NCBI RefSeq assembly: GCF_039543565.1
Contig: NZ_BAABJZ010000097.1
Location: forward strand, 25,417 to 89,416
Direction: 5' to 3'
DNA from: Ferrimonas pelagia
GTDB taxonomy: Bacteria > Pseudomonadota > Gammaproteobacteria > Enterobacterales > Shewanellaceae
Length of the DNA: 64,000 nt
Part shown: positions 7,998-17,164 of the stretch, in pieces
Layout: each line of letters begins with the position of its first letter
Position numbering within the stretch: the first letter of the stretch is position 1
The notes under the pieces: generated by a model
Databases searched by the model: none
Told to the model about the DNA's origin: nothing
The model's input: the letters and a program-made list of their open reading frames with translations, nothing else
Made by a program: the position numbers and the translations under genes

Positions 7998-9632
7998 ATG
8001 AGCCAACACAGTACAGCGCAGGGACAGGACATCGTGGTGTTGGGCCCACAGCAACCGGGCTCGCAGCGGATCCTTACGCCTGAGGCGCTCCGGTTTCTGA
8101 CGGAGCTGGTGCAGCGCTTTGGTGGGCCGCGGGCAGAATTGATGTCACAGCGGCAACAGCGTCAGGCGCAGATTGACGCCGGTGCCATGCCGGGATTTTT
8201 GGCCGAGACGGCAGCGATCCGTCAGTCTGACTGGCAGATCTTGGGGATCCCCGCTGATCTGCAGGACCGTCGAGTTGAGATCACCGGGCCAGTTGAGCGC
8301 AAGATGGTGATCAACGCGCTCAACGCCGACGTAAAGGTGTTTATGGCGGATTTCGAGGATTCGTTAGCGCCCGCCTGGGATAAGGTGATCGCCGGTCAGG
8401 TCAACCTTGCCGATGCCGTGCGGGGCGAGATCGATTTTGTCCATCCGGAAACGGGCAAAGCTTATACCCTGCGGGACGATCCAGCGGTGCTGATCTGCCG
8501 GGTCCGTGGACTGCATCTGGATGAACGCCATCTGGCCATGGCTGGAACGGCGGTTCCCGGCGCTCTGGTGGATTTTGCTCTGTACTTCTATCACAACTAT
8601 GAGGTGCTGCTCAGCAAGGGCAGCGGTCCCTACTTTTATATTCCCAAGCTGCAAAGTCATCAGGAAGCGCGGTGGTGGGCTCAGGTGTTCGCCTTTACCG
8701 AGCAGCGCTTCAAGCTGCCAGCGGGTACCATCAAGGTGACCTGCTTGATTGAGACCCTGCCTGCGGTGTTTGAGATGGATGAGATCCTCTATGAGCTGCG
8801 CAATAACATCGTCGGGCTCAATTGCGGTCGCTGGGATTACATCTTTAGCTACATCAAAACGCTGCGTAATTATCCCGATCGGGTACTGCCAGATCGCCAG
8901 GCAGTGACCATGGATAAGCCGTTTCTCAATGCCTATTCACGTTTGTTGATCAAAACCTGTCATCGCCGCGGGGCGTTGGCGATGGGGGGCATGGCGGCCT
9001 TTATTCCGTCGAAAGACCCGGAAACGCAGGCATTGGTGCTGCAAAAAGTGCAGAAGGATAAGGAGTTGGAGGCTAGGAATGGTCACGATGGCACTTGGAT
9101 CGCACACCCTGGGCTGGCCGATACAGCCATGGCGGTGATGGATCGCTTCATCGGCTCGACTCCGAACCAACTGTCGGAGACCCGCTCGGATGATGCGCCG
9201 ATCACCGCGGAGCAGTTGCTGGAACCCTGCGATGGACAAGCGACGGAGCAGGGCATGCGGGCCAATATCCGTATTGCCGTTCAGTATATGGAGGCGTGGA
9301 TCGGCGGTAACGGCTGCGTGCCCATCTACGGTTTGATGGAGGATGCGGCGACGGCGGAGATCTCGCGGGCCTCGATCTGGCAATGGATCCGTCATGGCAC
9401 CGTATTGGACAACGGCCAACTTGTGACCAAGGCATTGTTTGAGCAGATGCTGGTGCAGGAATTGGAAACGGTTCGCGGCGAGTTGGGGGCTGAGCGCTTT
9501 GACGCTGGCCGATTTGCCGAAGCAGCTGAGTTGTTTCGCTCACTGACCTGTGCTGAGCAGCTCACCGACTTTTTGACCCTGCCGGGTTACCAGATCCTGA
9601 TCGAACCGTCCCTCAAGGAAAACCAAGCTTAA
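7998..9632 (+). CDS. aceB: Malate synthase A
   Basis: A 544-residue malate synthase that condenses glyoxylate with acetyl-CoA to give malate, the second step of the glyoxylate shunt. Length matches the A isoform (about 530 residues) rather than the 720-residue G isoform. Recognisable segments are VFMADFEDSLAPAWDKV near 115, FYIPKLQSHQEARWWAQVF near 215, the active-site stretch IKVTCLIETLPAVFEMDEIL, and LNCGRWDYIFSYIKTL near 275-290. The C-terminal EISRASIWQWIRH segment is also typical. Isocitrate lyase follows after a 12-base gap containing AAAGGAG, so aceB and aceA are co-transcribed. Confidence 0.97.
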   Translation: MSQHSTAQGQDIVVLGPQQPGSQRILTPEALRFLTELVQRFGGPRAELMSQRQQRQAQIDAGAMPGFLAETAAIRQSDWQILGIPADLQDRRVEITGPVERKMVINALNADVKVFMADFEDSLAPAWDKVIAGQVNLADAVRGEIDFVHPETGKAYTLRDDPAVLICRVRGLHLDERHLAMAGTAVPGALVDFALYFYHNYEVLLSKGSGPYFYIPKLQSHQEARWWAQVFAFTEQRFKLPAGTIKVTCLIETLPAVFEMDEILYELRNNIVGLNCGRWDYIFSYIKTLRNYPDRVLPDRQAVTMDKPFLNAYSRLLIKTCHRRGALAMGGMAAFIPSKDPETQALVLQKVQKDKELEARNGHDGTWIAHPGLADTAMAVMDRFIGSTPNQLSETRSDDAPITAEQLLEPCDGQATEQGMRANIRIAVQYMEAWIGGNGCVPIYGLMEDAATAEISRASIWQWIRHGTVLDNGQLVTKALFEQMLVQELETVRGELGAERFDAGRFAEAAELFRSLTCAEQLTDFLTLPGYQILIEPSLKENQA

Positions 9633-9644
9633 AGGAGTACCGAT

Positions 9645-11234
9645 ATGTCTAGTTACAAAACCGATATGGATTCGGCCGCAAATTTGATTGAAAGCCAAGG
9701 TCAGACTTGGGGTGTGAATGCAGAAACGGTGGCGCGGATGAAGGCGCAAAATCGTTTCAAGACCGGTATTGATATCGCGCGCTATACGGCGGGGATCATG
9801 CGGGCGGATATGGCGGCCTACGATGCCGATCCTGCCAACTACACCCAGTCACTGGGTTGCTGGCATGGGTTTATTGGTCAGCAGAAGATGATCGCCATCA
9901 AGAAGCATTTGACCGAGACCAAGGGAAAATACCTGTACCTATCCGGTTGGATGGTGGCGGCGCTGCGCAGTGAGTTTGGGCCCTTGCCGGATCAGTCGAT
10001 GCACGAGAAAACCGCGGTGGCCGGTTTGATCGAGGAGCTGTACACCTTCCTGCGCCAGGCGGACGCCCGTGAGCTGGGTGGCCTATTTCGTCAGTTGGAT
10101 GCGGCACGGGAGCAGGCCGATCAGGCCAATGCAGCTAAGATCCAGTCCCAGATCGATAACTTCCAGACCCACGTTGTGCCCATCATTGCCGACATCGATG
10201 CAGGCTTCGGCAACGAGGAAGCGACCTATCTGATGGCTAAGCAGATGATCGAGGCCGGTGCTTGCTGCATTCAGATCGAAAATCAGGTGTCGGATGAGAA
10301 GCAGTGCGGTCATCAGGATGGCAAGGTAACGGTCCCTCATGAGGATTTCTTGGCCAAGATCCGCGCCGTACGTTATGCCTTCCTTGAGCTGGGTATCGAC
10401 GATGGCGTCATTGTCGCGCGAACCGATTCACTGGGTGCAGGCTTGACTAAGCAATTGGCAGTGACCAAGGTGCCGGGCGATCTGGGCGATCAATACAACC
10501 GCTTCCTGGATGTGGAAGAGGTGAGCCTCGCTGAAATGAGCAACGGCGATGTACTGATTAATCAAGATGGTAAGTTGGTGCGGCCTAAGCGCCTGCCATC
10601 CAATCTGTTCCAGTTTAAGCCGGGATCCGGCGAGGATCGTGTGGTGCTCGATTGCATCACCTCGATGCAAAATGGCGCCGATCTGTTGTGGATCGAGACC
10701 GAAAAGCCCCATGTGGGTCAGATCGCCGGGATGGTTAATCGCATTCGCGAAGTGGTACCCAGTGCCAAGCTGGTGTACAACAACAGCCCGTCATTTAACT
10801 GGACATTGAATTTCCGTCAGCAGGTATTTGATGCCATGCAAGCGGCTGGTGAGGATGTGTCTGCTTATGAGCGTGCCGACTTGATGAACATCAAGTATGA
10901 CATGTCGGCACTGGCGACCACCGCCGATGACAAGATCCGGACTTTCCAGGCGGATGCGGCCAAAGAGGCGGGGATCTTCCATCACTTGATCACCTTGCCG
11001 ACCTACCACACCGCCGCTCTGTCGACCGACAACTTAGCCAAGGCTTACTTCGGTGATGAGGGCATGCTGGGCTATGTCGCGAACGTGCAGCGCAAGGAGA
11101 TCCGCGAAGGGATCGCCTGTGTGAAACATCAGAACATGGCCGGTTCCGATCTGGGGGATGATCATAAAGAGGCGTTCTCTGGCGATGCGGCACTGAAGGC
11201 GTCAGGTAAAGACAACACCATGAACCAGTTCTAG
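9645..11234 (+). CDS. aceA: Isocitrate lyase
   Basis: Splits isocitrate into succinate and glyoxylate and works with aceB to allow growth on acetate or fatty acids. The product has 529 residues. This is the longer form found in Pseudomonas and many marine gammaproteobacteria, not the 434-residue E. coli type. The catalytic loop appears as DEKQCGHQDGKVTVPHEDF (near 220), so the usual KKCGH signature is KQCGH here; this is normal for the long subfamily. The metal-binding PIIADIDAGFGNEEATY and the SPSFNW substrate loop are present. No isocitrate dehydrogenase kinase/phosphatase gene (aceK) follows, unlike in E. coli. Confidence 0.97.
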   Translation: MSSYKTDMDSAANLIESQGQTWGVNAETVARMKAQNRFKTGIDIARYTAGIMRADMAAYDADPANYTQSLGCWHGFIGQQKMIAIKKHLTETKGKYLYLSGWMVAALRSEFGPLPDQSMHEKTAVAGLIEELYTFLRQADARELGGLFRQLDAAREQADQANAAKIQSQIDNFQTHVVPIIADIDAGFGNEEATYLMAKQMIEAGACCIQIENQVSDEKQCGHQDGKVTVPHEDFLAKIRAVRYAFLELGIDDGVIVARTDSLGAGLTKQLAVTKVPGDLGDQYNRFLDVEEVSLAEMSNGDVLINQDGKLVRPKRLPSNLFQFKPGSGEDRVVLDCITSMQNGADLLWIETEKPHVGQIAGMVNRIREVVPSAKLVYNNSPSFNWTLNFRQQVFDAMQAAGEDVSAYERADLMNIKYDMSALATTADDKIRTFQADAAKEAGIFHHLITLPTYHTAALSTDNLAKAYFGDEGMLGYVANVQRKEIREGIACVKHQNMAGSDLGDDHKEAFSGDAALKASGKDNTMNQF

Positions 11235-11279
11235 TTGAGGGTTCCTATCCCGTTGTGTCTTGTTGTGGCATGACTTTTG

Positions 11280-11307
11280 GGGCGACCTTAGGGTTGCCCT
11301 TTTTTTG
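11280..11307 (+). terminator. Rho-independent terminator after aceA
   Basis: GGGCGACC (11280-11287) pairs with GGTTGCCC (11292-11299), with one G-T pair, around the loop TTAG. A run of seven T bases follows. It lies 46 bases after the aceA stop codon. Confidence 0.9.
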
Positions 11308-11867
11308 TTTTGTTCTTTGGAGTTGTTGATATTTAGCGTGCCTGCCTTCGCGCCATTGGCAAAGAGAACGGCAGACACCGTGCTTGAGAAAGGTGCAGAG
11401 GCTCGTCGCTTCCGTTGCTTTTTTTGTGGGGGACGTGACGACGATGTACGAGTTAGAAGTGAGCTCCTAAAAAAATAACTTCAATAGTTTGCGAATAATG
11501 CGTCTCTGTTTGGCGTGATAACGAAACGTGCATTGCGATTGATTTAGGTTTTGTGACGGGAGTCAGACAGCCATATCTCGTTTCTTCTCGAGCAACCGAC
11601 GTTGTTTGGGGTGGTGTCATGTAGGGTGAGCGCGAAGATATGACATTGTTCGCAGTTCGATGCGCAACTGTGTGAGCTTAATGTGCCTCTAATGGGGGTG
11701 ATTGTTAGGCGCCCGTTCACCCGTTGTTACAATAAGACTTTTATTTGTTTTTGTGCGACATAGCTCGTGTTTTGTTGGGCTGCTGTTCAGGTTGTGGCGC
11801 GTAGAATCCCGAAAAAATCAGTTTGCATGCACTTTGCGTGCGTTTTGTCATCAGGGATCTTCGCTTC
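11308..11867. other. Non-coding stretch before RND system 2
   Basis: About 560 bases with no credible gene. A TACAAT box at 11728-11733 could belong to a promoter for the downstream adaptor gene, but no good -35 box is spaced correctly. AGGGA at 11853-11857 is the likely ribosome binding site of the adaptor. Nothing else stands out. Confidence 0.4.
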
Positions 11868-12968
11868 ATGAAAAACATCCGTAAGTTGCCCGTAGCAGCA
11901 GCCCTTGCAGCCGTCGTCTTGACGGGTTGCCAGCAGGCCAGCGAAGCGCCTGCCATGCCTGTCCCCACGGTGGAAGTCTCTGCGGCGAGTCTGCAGCAGT
12001 ACCAACCAGTCAAGCGTTTCTCTGGTCGTATCGAGGCCATTGAAGATATTCAGATCAGCGCTCAGGTAACCGGTTATCTGACCAAACGCATGGTAGCTGA
12101 TGGCGAGGTAGTGGAAGCCGGCACGCCGCTGTTTGAGATCGATCCTCGCCCTTATCGTGCGGCGTTGGCGGCAGCGCAGGGAACTTTGGCGGAAGCTAAG
12201 GCATCTCGCGATATTGCAGCGGTTAACCTCAAGCGTAATAAAGAGCTGTCGGGCAAAGGCAGTGTCAGTCAGGCGGACATCGATAATCTGACCGCGACCC
12301 TTGCCATGGCGGATGCGCGGGTCCAGCAGGCGCAAGCGGCACTGGATAGCGCCGAGCTGAACCTGTCTCACACCACCGTGATTGCGCCGATCGGCGGTCA
12401 GGTTGGTGCGGCAACCGCCAGCGTGGGGGATCTCGTGAGCCCTCAATCCGGTGCGTTGATTAACTTGGTGCAGTTGGATCCAGTTCGGACCAGTTTCCGT
12501 ATTTCAGAGCGTGAGCGGATGTTCTGGCTGAGTCAGGGATTTGCTGAGGGAGAGGGGATGGAGATCGCGTTGGATCTGGGTCAAGGCGTCATGTATGACC
12601 AGCGAGGCTCTCTCAGCTTTTTCGACAACCGCATCGATCTGGCGACCGGCACTCTGGCGCTTCACGCTGATTTCGAAAACTCGGACAGAACACTGATAGC
12701 TGGTCAGTTCGTACAGGTTCAGGTACGTCCGGTGCAGCCGCTCAACGGCTTGGTTATCCCGAACGCAGCGGTTCAGACGGATCAGCAAGGCAGCTTTGTG
12801 ATGGTGGTTGGCGAGGGTAATACCATCGAGCGTCGTAACGTTGAGCTGGGTGAACGTTTGGGCCAGGAAATTGTGGTGCTCGGCAACCTGAAAGAGGGTG
12901 AGCGCATTGTGACTGCTGGCTTGCACCGTGCCCGAGCCGGTGCCCAAGTTCAGGTTGCAGGTGAATAA
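11868..12968 (+). CDS. RND efflux system periplasmic adaptor lipoprotein (system 2)
   Basis: A 366-residue AcrA-like membrane fusion protein. The signal peptide ends in lipobox LTGC near residue 20. The lipoyl halves are FSGRIEAIEDIQISAQVTGY and the matching IAPIGGQVGAATASVGDLV, separated by an alanine-rich coiled coil (LAAAQGTLAEAKASRDIAAV). The beta-barrel is followed by LKEGERIVTAGLHRARAG at the C-terminus. I chose the ATG at 11868, where the signal peptide starts and AGGGA lies 10 bases upstream; an upstream in-frame ATG at 11823 adds 15 residues that spoil the signal. It lies 2 bases from the permease start and is a paralogue of the adaptor at 3123. Confidence 0.93.
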   Translation: MKNIRKLPVAAALAAVVLTGCQQASEAPAMPVPTVEVSAASLQQYQPVKRFSGRIEAIEDIQISAQVTGYLTKRMVADGEVVEAGTPLFEIDPRPYRAALAAAQGTLAEAKASRDIAAVNLKRNKELSGKGSVSQADIDNLTATLAMADARVQQAQAALDSAELNLSHTTVIAPIGGQVGAATASVGDLVSPQSGALINLVQLDPVRTSFRISERERMFWLSQGFAEGEGMEIALDLGQGVMYDQRGSLSFFDNRIDLATGTLALHADFENSDRTLIAGQFVQVQVRPVQPLNGLVIPNAAVQTDQQGSFVMVVGEGNTIERRNVELGERLGQEIVVLGNLKEGERIVTAGLHRARAGAQVQVAGE

Positions 12969-12970
12969 CG

Positions 12971-15900
12971 ATGATCTCTAAGTTCTTTATTCACAGGCCT
13001 AAATTTGCGATTGTGATCGCGCTAGTCTTGGTGCTGGTGGGGATGATCGCCATGCGTACCATGCCGGTCAACGAATTCCCGCAGATCACACCGCCGGTGG
13101 TGCAGGTTGCGGCCATGTACCCGGGCTCCAACGCTGAGGTCGTTGAGCAAACGTTGGCGCAGCCGATCGAGGAAGCGGTGAACGGCGTAGAGAACATGCT
13201 CTACATGCGTTCGCGTGCGGCCAACGATGGCGGTTACTTCCTCGAGGTTACGTTTGATATCGGTACCGATCCCGATATGGCTACGGTACAGGTACAAAAC
13301 CGGGTGAACGAGGCGCTGCCGCGTTTGCCGGCGGACGTGCGTGAGCGTGGCGTAAAGGTGTCAAAAAAATCGCCAGATCTATTGATGGCGATGGCCTTTT
13401 ACTCGCCGGGCAACACCTACGATGACATCTTCCTGACCAACTATGTTGGCCTTAACGTGGAGGAGCAGCTCAAGCGTGTGCCGGGGATCTCGGACGTGTC
13501 GCTGATGGGCGGCGCACGTTACTCCATTCGAGTTTGGCTGGATCCCGAACGTATGGCGCGTTACGGCTTGACCACCAGTGATGTCTATGGCGCTCTTGCC
13601 GAGCAAAACATCGTGATGCCAGCCGGCCGCCTAGGTGGCGCGCCGGATCTTGATCAGCCGGCCATGACGGTTCCGCTGGTGACCCGTGGTCGCTTGAAAG
13701 ACGTGGAAGAGTTTGAGCACGTCATTGTCCGCGCTGACAATCAGGGCAGTACCCTGTTGCTCAAGGACGTTGCTGAAGTGGAGTTGGGCAAGGAGCTGTA
13801 TGACTTTAGCGCGACTCGAAACGGTCAGCTGGCCTCCATGCTCTCTTTGTCCCTGCAACCCGATGCCAACGCCCTGGCGACCGGGGCATTGGTGAAAGAG
13901 CTGTTGGCGGACATTGAAGCCAACTTCCCTGAAGACATGGCTTACGACGTGGTGTACGACACCACGGTGTTCGTGGAAGAGTCCATCGCATCCGTTATTG
14001 AGACCCTGATCCAGGCCATTTTGTTGGTTGTCTTGGTGACGTATCTGTTCCTGGGCTCGATTCGTGCCACTGCGGTGCCTTTGGTGGCCATTCCGGTCTC
14101 ACTGATCGGTACCTTTGCCGCGATGCTGGCGATGGGCTTTACCATTAACACCGTTACCTTGTTTGGTTTGATCCTCGCCATTGGTATTGTGGTGGATGAT
14201 GCCATTTTGGTGATCGAAAACGTTGAGCGTAACATGCGTGAAAACCCGTCTTGGACGGGCGCGCAGGCGACCATCAATGCGATGAAGGAAGTAACCGGCC
14301 CGATCATCACCTCCACGTTGGTACTGCTGGCTGTCTTTATTCCGGTGTCCTTGCTCCCAGGCATTACTGGTCAGATGTATGCACAGTTCGCGGTGACTAT
14401 CGTGATCTCCGTGTGTCTGTCCACTGTCAACGCACTGACGCTGTCGCCAGCACTGTGCTCTATGTTGCTTAAGCCAAGCACCAAAGCGGGCCCACGCTGG
14501 TATCAGGCCTTTAACCGCTTCTTTGATAATGTGACGGATCGCTATGGCAAAGTCGCGGCGGTACTGGTGCGTAAATCCGGTTTGCTGCTGGGCATGTACG
14601 CCGTTGGCATCATCGCTTTGACCGTTGCGCTCAACAATACCCCAACCGGCTTTGTGCCTGAGGAAGACAAGGGTGTGATGATCGTCAACGTTCAGCTGCC
14701 GGATGGGGCATCGTTGGCGCGTACCAATGAGGTAGTGAACGAGCTGGAACAGGTTATCCTCAATTATCCTGAGGTGGAGTCTGTTGGCGCGGCCCGTGGT
14801 TTTGGCCTGTTATCGTTCTCGCTGCAGTCTAACGGGGCGACCCTGTTCGTCCGCTTGAAGGATTGGGCTGATCGTGACGCTAAGCTGTCTGACGTCGCCA
14901 TGCGTCTGAACGGCTGGGCCATGATGCAGTACAACGATGCGCAAGTGATGGCGTTTGGCTCACCGGCCATTCCGGGCATTGGTAACAGCAACGGCTTCGA
15001 GTTTATGCTGGAAGACACTCAGGGGCGTCCGCGCACCGAGCTGGCGACCGTGATGCAGGATTTCCTCATGGCGGCAAACCAGCAGCCAGAGCTGAGCCGA
15101 GTGTTCTCCTTCTTCCGGGCCAATGTGCCGCACTACTATGTGGATGTGGATTACAACAAGGCACGTCAGCTGGGCATTCCTATCACAGATATCTTTGCGG
15201 CGTTGCAGACCAATCTCGGCGCCATGCGCGTTAACGATGTGACCCTATACGGTAAATCCTATCGGGTGAATATGCAGGCGAAGGCTGAGTTCCGTCGTGA
15301 TACGTCGGACTTGGGTCGCTTCCATGTACGCAGCGCGACGGGAGAGATGATCCCATTGTCGACCTTGGTGTCTCTGGAGCCGACGTTGGCACCGGACGTG
15401 GCTTGGCGCTATAACCTGTACAATGCCGCGACCATCTCTGGTCAAGCGGCACCAGGTTTCAGTTCGGGTGAGGCGATGGCCGCGATGGAGCGACTGGCTG
15501 ATCAGATGCTGCCGGATGGCTATGCCTACGAATGGACCGGTATGGCGTATCAGGAACAGGAAGCGGGTAATATGGCGGTCTATGCGTTTGCATTGGCTCT
15601 GCTGTTTATATACTTGTTTATGGTGGCACAGTACGAGTCCTGGACCATGCCGACCGCCATCATCTTGGTCGTGCCGATGGCAGTCTTGGGTGCCATGCTG
15701 GCGCTGCTGTACTCCGGTCTGCCTCTGAACCTGTATGCCCAGATGGGTCTGGTTCTTCTTATCGCGCTGGCGGCGAAAAACGCCATTTTGATCGTCGAGT
15801 TCGCTCGGGCCAAGCGGGAAGATGAAGGGCTGCCAATCGAGCAGGCTGCGGTGGAAGCCGGTAAGCTGCGTTTCCGTGCGGTTAACATGACCTCCTGGTC

Positions 15901-16111
15901 GTTTATCTGCGGCATGATCCCGCTGATCTTCGTCTCTGGCGCCGGTGAGGTCTCGCAGTGGTCGTTGGGTTGGACCTTGGCGGGTGGCTTGACCATGGTG
16001 CTGGTGATCGGTACCTGCTTTATTCCCGGCTTCTTTGCGTTGTTCCAGCGTTTGCGCGAGCGTGTGAAGGGGGACAAACCCTCGCAAGAAGTGGCGGCAG
16101 AGGTGAAGTAA
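12971..16111 (+). CDS. RND multidrug efflux permease, HAE1/AcrB type (system 2)
   Basis: A 1046-residue proton-coupled inner-membrane pump. It has an RND start (ISKFFIHRPKFAIVIALVLV), the TM4 aspartate pair in LAIGIVVDDAILVIENV, and the second-half block LRFRAVNMTSWSFICGMIPL near the C-terminus. It is a diverged paralogue of the system 1 permease; the two share many identical blocks, for example a PTGFVPEEDKG/PSGFVPSEDKK turn and the LPDGASL strand. The ribosome binding site AGGTGAA overlaps the end of the adaptor gene. No outer-membrane factor is encoded alongside, so a shared TolC-like channel elsewhere is likely. Confidence 0.95.
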   Translation: MISKFFIHRPKFAIVIALVLVLVGMIAMRTMPVNEFPQITPPVVQVAAMYPGSNAEVVEQTLAQPIEEAVNGVENMLYMRSRAANDGGYFLEVTFDIGTDPDMATVQVQNRVNEALPRLPADVRERGVKVSKKSPDLLMAMAFYSPGNTYDDIFLTNYVGLNVEEQLKRVPGISDVSLMGGARYSIRVWLDPERMARYGLTTSDVYGALAEQNIVMPAGRLGGAPDLDQPAMTVPLVTRGRLKDVEEFEHVIVRADNQGSTLLLKDVAEVELGKELYDFSATRNGQLASMLSLSLQPDANALATGALVKELLADIEANFPEDMAYDVVYDTTVFVEESIASVIETLIQAILLVVLVTYLFLGSIRATAVPLVAIPVSLIGTFAAMLAMGFTINTVTLFGLILAIGIVVDDAILVIENVERNMRENPSWTGAQATINAMKEVTGPIITSTLVLLAVFIPVSLLPGITGQMYAQFAVTIVISVCLSTVNALTLSPALCSMLLKPSTKAGPRWYQAFNRFFDNVTDRYGKVAAVLVRKSGLLLGMYAVGIIALTVALNNTPTGFVPEEDKGVMIVNVQLPDGASLARTNEVVNELEQVILNYPEVESVGAARGFGLLSFSLQSNGATLFVRLKDWADRDAKLSDVAMRLNGWAMMQYNDAQVMAFGSPAIPGIGNSNGFEFMLEDTQGRPRTELATVMQDFLMAANQQPELSRVFSFFRANVPHYYVDVDYNKARQLGIPITDIFAALQTNLGAMRVNDVTLYGKSYRVNMQAKAEFRRDTSDLGRFHVRSATGEMIPLSTLVSLEPTLAPDVAWRYNLYNAATISGQAAPGFSSGEAMAAMERLADQMLPDGYAYEWTGMAYQEQEAGNMAVYAFALALLFIYLFMVAQYESWTMPTAIILVVPMAVLGAMLALLYSGLPLNLYAQMGLVLLIALAAKNAILIVEFARAKREDEGLPIEQAAVEAGKLRFRAVNMTSWSFICGMIPLIFVSGAGEVSQWSLGWTLAGGLTMVLVIGTCFIPGFFALFQRLRERVKGDKPSQEVAAEVK

Positions 16112-16143
16112 CCGACGTCACTCAATCGATAGGTTGATTTATC

Positions 16144-16174
16144 AAGCCCGTTACCGCCAGGTAGCGGGCTTTTT
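16144..16174 (+). terminator. Rho-independent terminator after RND system 2
   Basis: AAGCCCGTTACC (16144-16155) pairs with GGTAGCGGGCTT (16160-16171), with one wobble pair, around the loop GCCA. A T run follows. It also separates the efflux operon from the convergent acpH gene. Confidence 0.9.
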
Positions 16175-16196
16175 CGTTGTGTGGACAGGTGACCGA

Positions 16197-16787
16197 CTAG
16201 CTCTGAGCCGGTGGTTGGCGCAGGTGATGTTGGCAGTCGGTCACAAGCTCAGGCAGCACCTGAGTAAATGCGTGGTAGATCTCGTGGTTCAATCGCCAGA
16301 TCTCATCGCGGGCGTGCAACAGCCTGTCGGGCTGGGACAGACGTTGTGCTATTCCACGGATCGCCCGATCGATCCCCTGACGGTGCTGATATTGGCTTAA
16401 CCAGTCGGTTTGCTGCATGGCGATTAAGACGGGGCGAAAGCTGTCAGGCAACACCGGGCTTGACGTCATGGTTTGATAGCAATGGGCCGCGAATTGAGGT
16501 AGCGGCGTGGGGTGGTAGTGCGACCAATGCTTGGCCAGCTGATGGTCAAACGCCATGTCCAGCAAGATCCCCGCCATGCGTCGGTGCCGTTGGTTAAATT
16601 GACGCTTGAGCGATAACACCTGCGGATGACTGTCCATTTGACGATCGACCAAGCGATGCAGTGCCATGCCGGTTCTCAGGGGCTCTGGCCAGCCGGTGAG
16701 TGGACCTCGAACAAAGTCGGCGGCGACGGCCCCGGCGAGATCCGTTTGAGTAAGATGGGCAATATAGAGGTGCGAAAGATAGTTCAA
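16197..16787 (-). CDS. acpH: Acyl carrier protein phosphodiesterase
   Basis: A 196-residue AcpH (YajB) family hydrolase, which removes the 4'-phosphopantetheine group from acyl carrier protein. The start MNYLSHLYIAHLTQTDLAGA is highly typical. The HD-like metal residues are seen in ALHRLVDRQMDSHP and in AGILLDMAFDHQLAKHW. It lies divergent from queA, as in E. coli, which supports the assignment. Confidence 0.9.
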   Translation of the reverse strand: MNYLSHLYIAHLTQTDLAGAVAADFVRGPLTGWPEPLRTGMALHRLVDRQMDSHPQVLSLKRQFNQRHRRMAGILLDMAFDHQLAKHWSHYHPTPLPQFAAHCYQTMTSSPVLPDSFRPVLIAMQQTDWLSQYQHRQGIDRAIRGIAQRLSQPDRLLHARDEIWRLNHEIYHAFTQVLPELVTDCQHHLRQPPAQS

Positions 16788-16888
16788 TTGACTTGCCCTC
16801 TGACAAGGAGCTGATTATTATTCGTTCAACTCCAAGGATGGCGTTGATTTTGCTACATGTTAGAAACATACCCCAAGGATGGATGCTG

Positions 16889-17062
16889 ATGTCAATAAAA
16901 TGGCTATTTAGTCACCGCTCGTCGCAGGCGCAACGTGAACGGAGCTGTGTTAATCTGATGCCAATGGAAAGCCACGATGTGCCTGAGCAGTTGAGTCAGG
17001 TATTACGCCAGTACGACAACGCCGATGAGCCGGCTGTGCGCGCCGATGACGAGCAAAAGTGA
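16889..17062 (+). CDS. Small hypothetical protein between acpH and queA
   Basis: A 57-residue reading frame starting MSIKWLFSHRSSQAQRERSC, basic at the front and acidic at the end (PAVRADDEQK). AAGGA lies 9 bases before the ATG at 16889, so translation is plausible. I do not recognise a family. There is no signal peptide or membrane segment. An ATG at 16883 is closer to the ribosome binding site and is less likely. It lies before the queA promoter and on the same strand. Confidence 0.4.
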   Translation: MSIKWLFSHRSSQAQRERSCVNLMPMESHDVPEQLSQVLRQYDNADEPAVRADDEQK

Positions 17063-17091
17063 TCATCGTTAGCGACTTTAGCGCCCGTGAC

Positions 17092-17120
17092 TTGAATCTC
17101 GCTCCGCCTCTTCATAGACT
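17092..17120 (+). promoter_or_regulatory. Sigma-70 promoter for queA
   Basis: TTGAAT (17092-17097), a 17-base spacer and TAGACT (17115-17120) form a good promoter 44 bases before the queA start. The transcribed leader contains a short CCCC-GAAA-GGGG hairpin (17131-17142). Confidence 0.6.
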
Positions 17121-17164
17121 AGCGCCCCCGCCCCGAAAGGGGGCCCAAACAGTGCGAAGAGACA

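Noticed and set aside
15245..16087. A 280-codon minus-strand frame opposite the second RND permease
   Set aside because: The product is rich in His, Arg and Gln and lacks any domain; the plus-strand permease is intact and conserved throughout.
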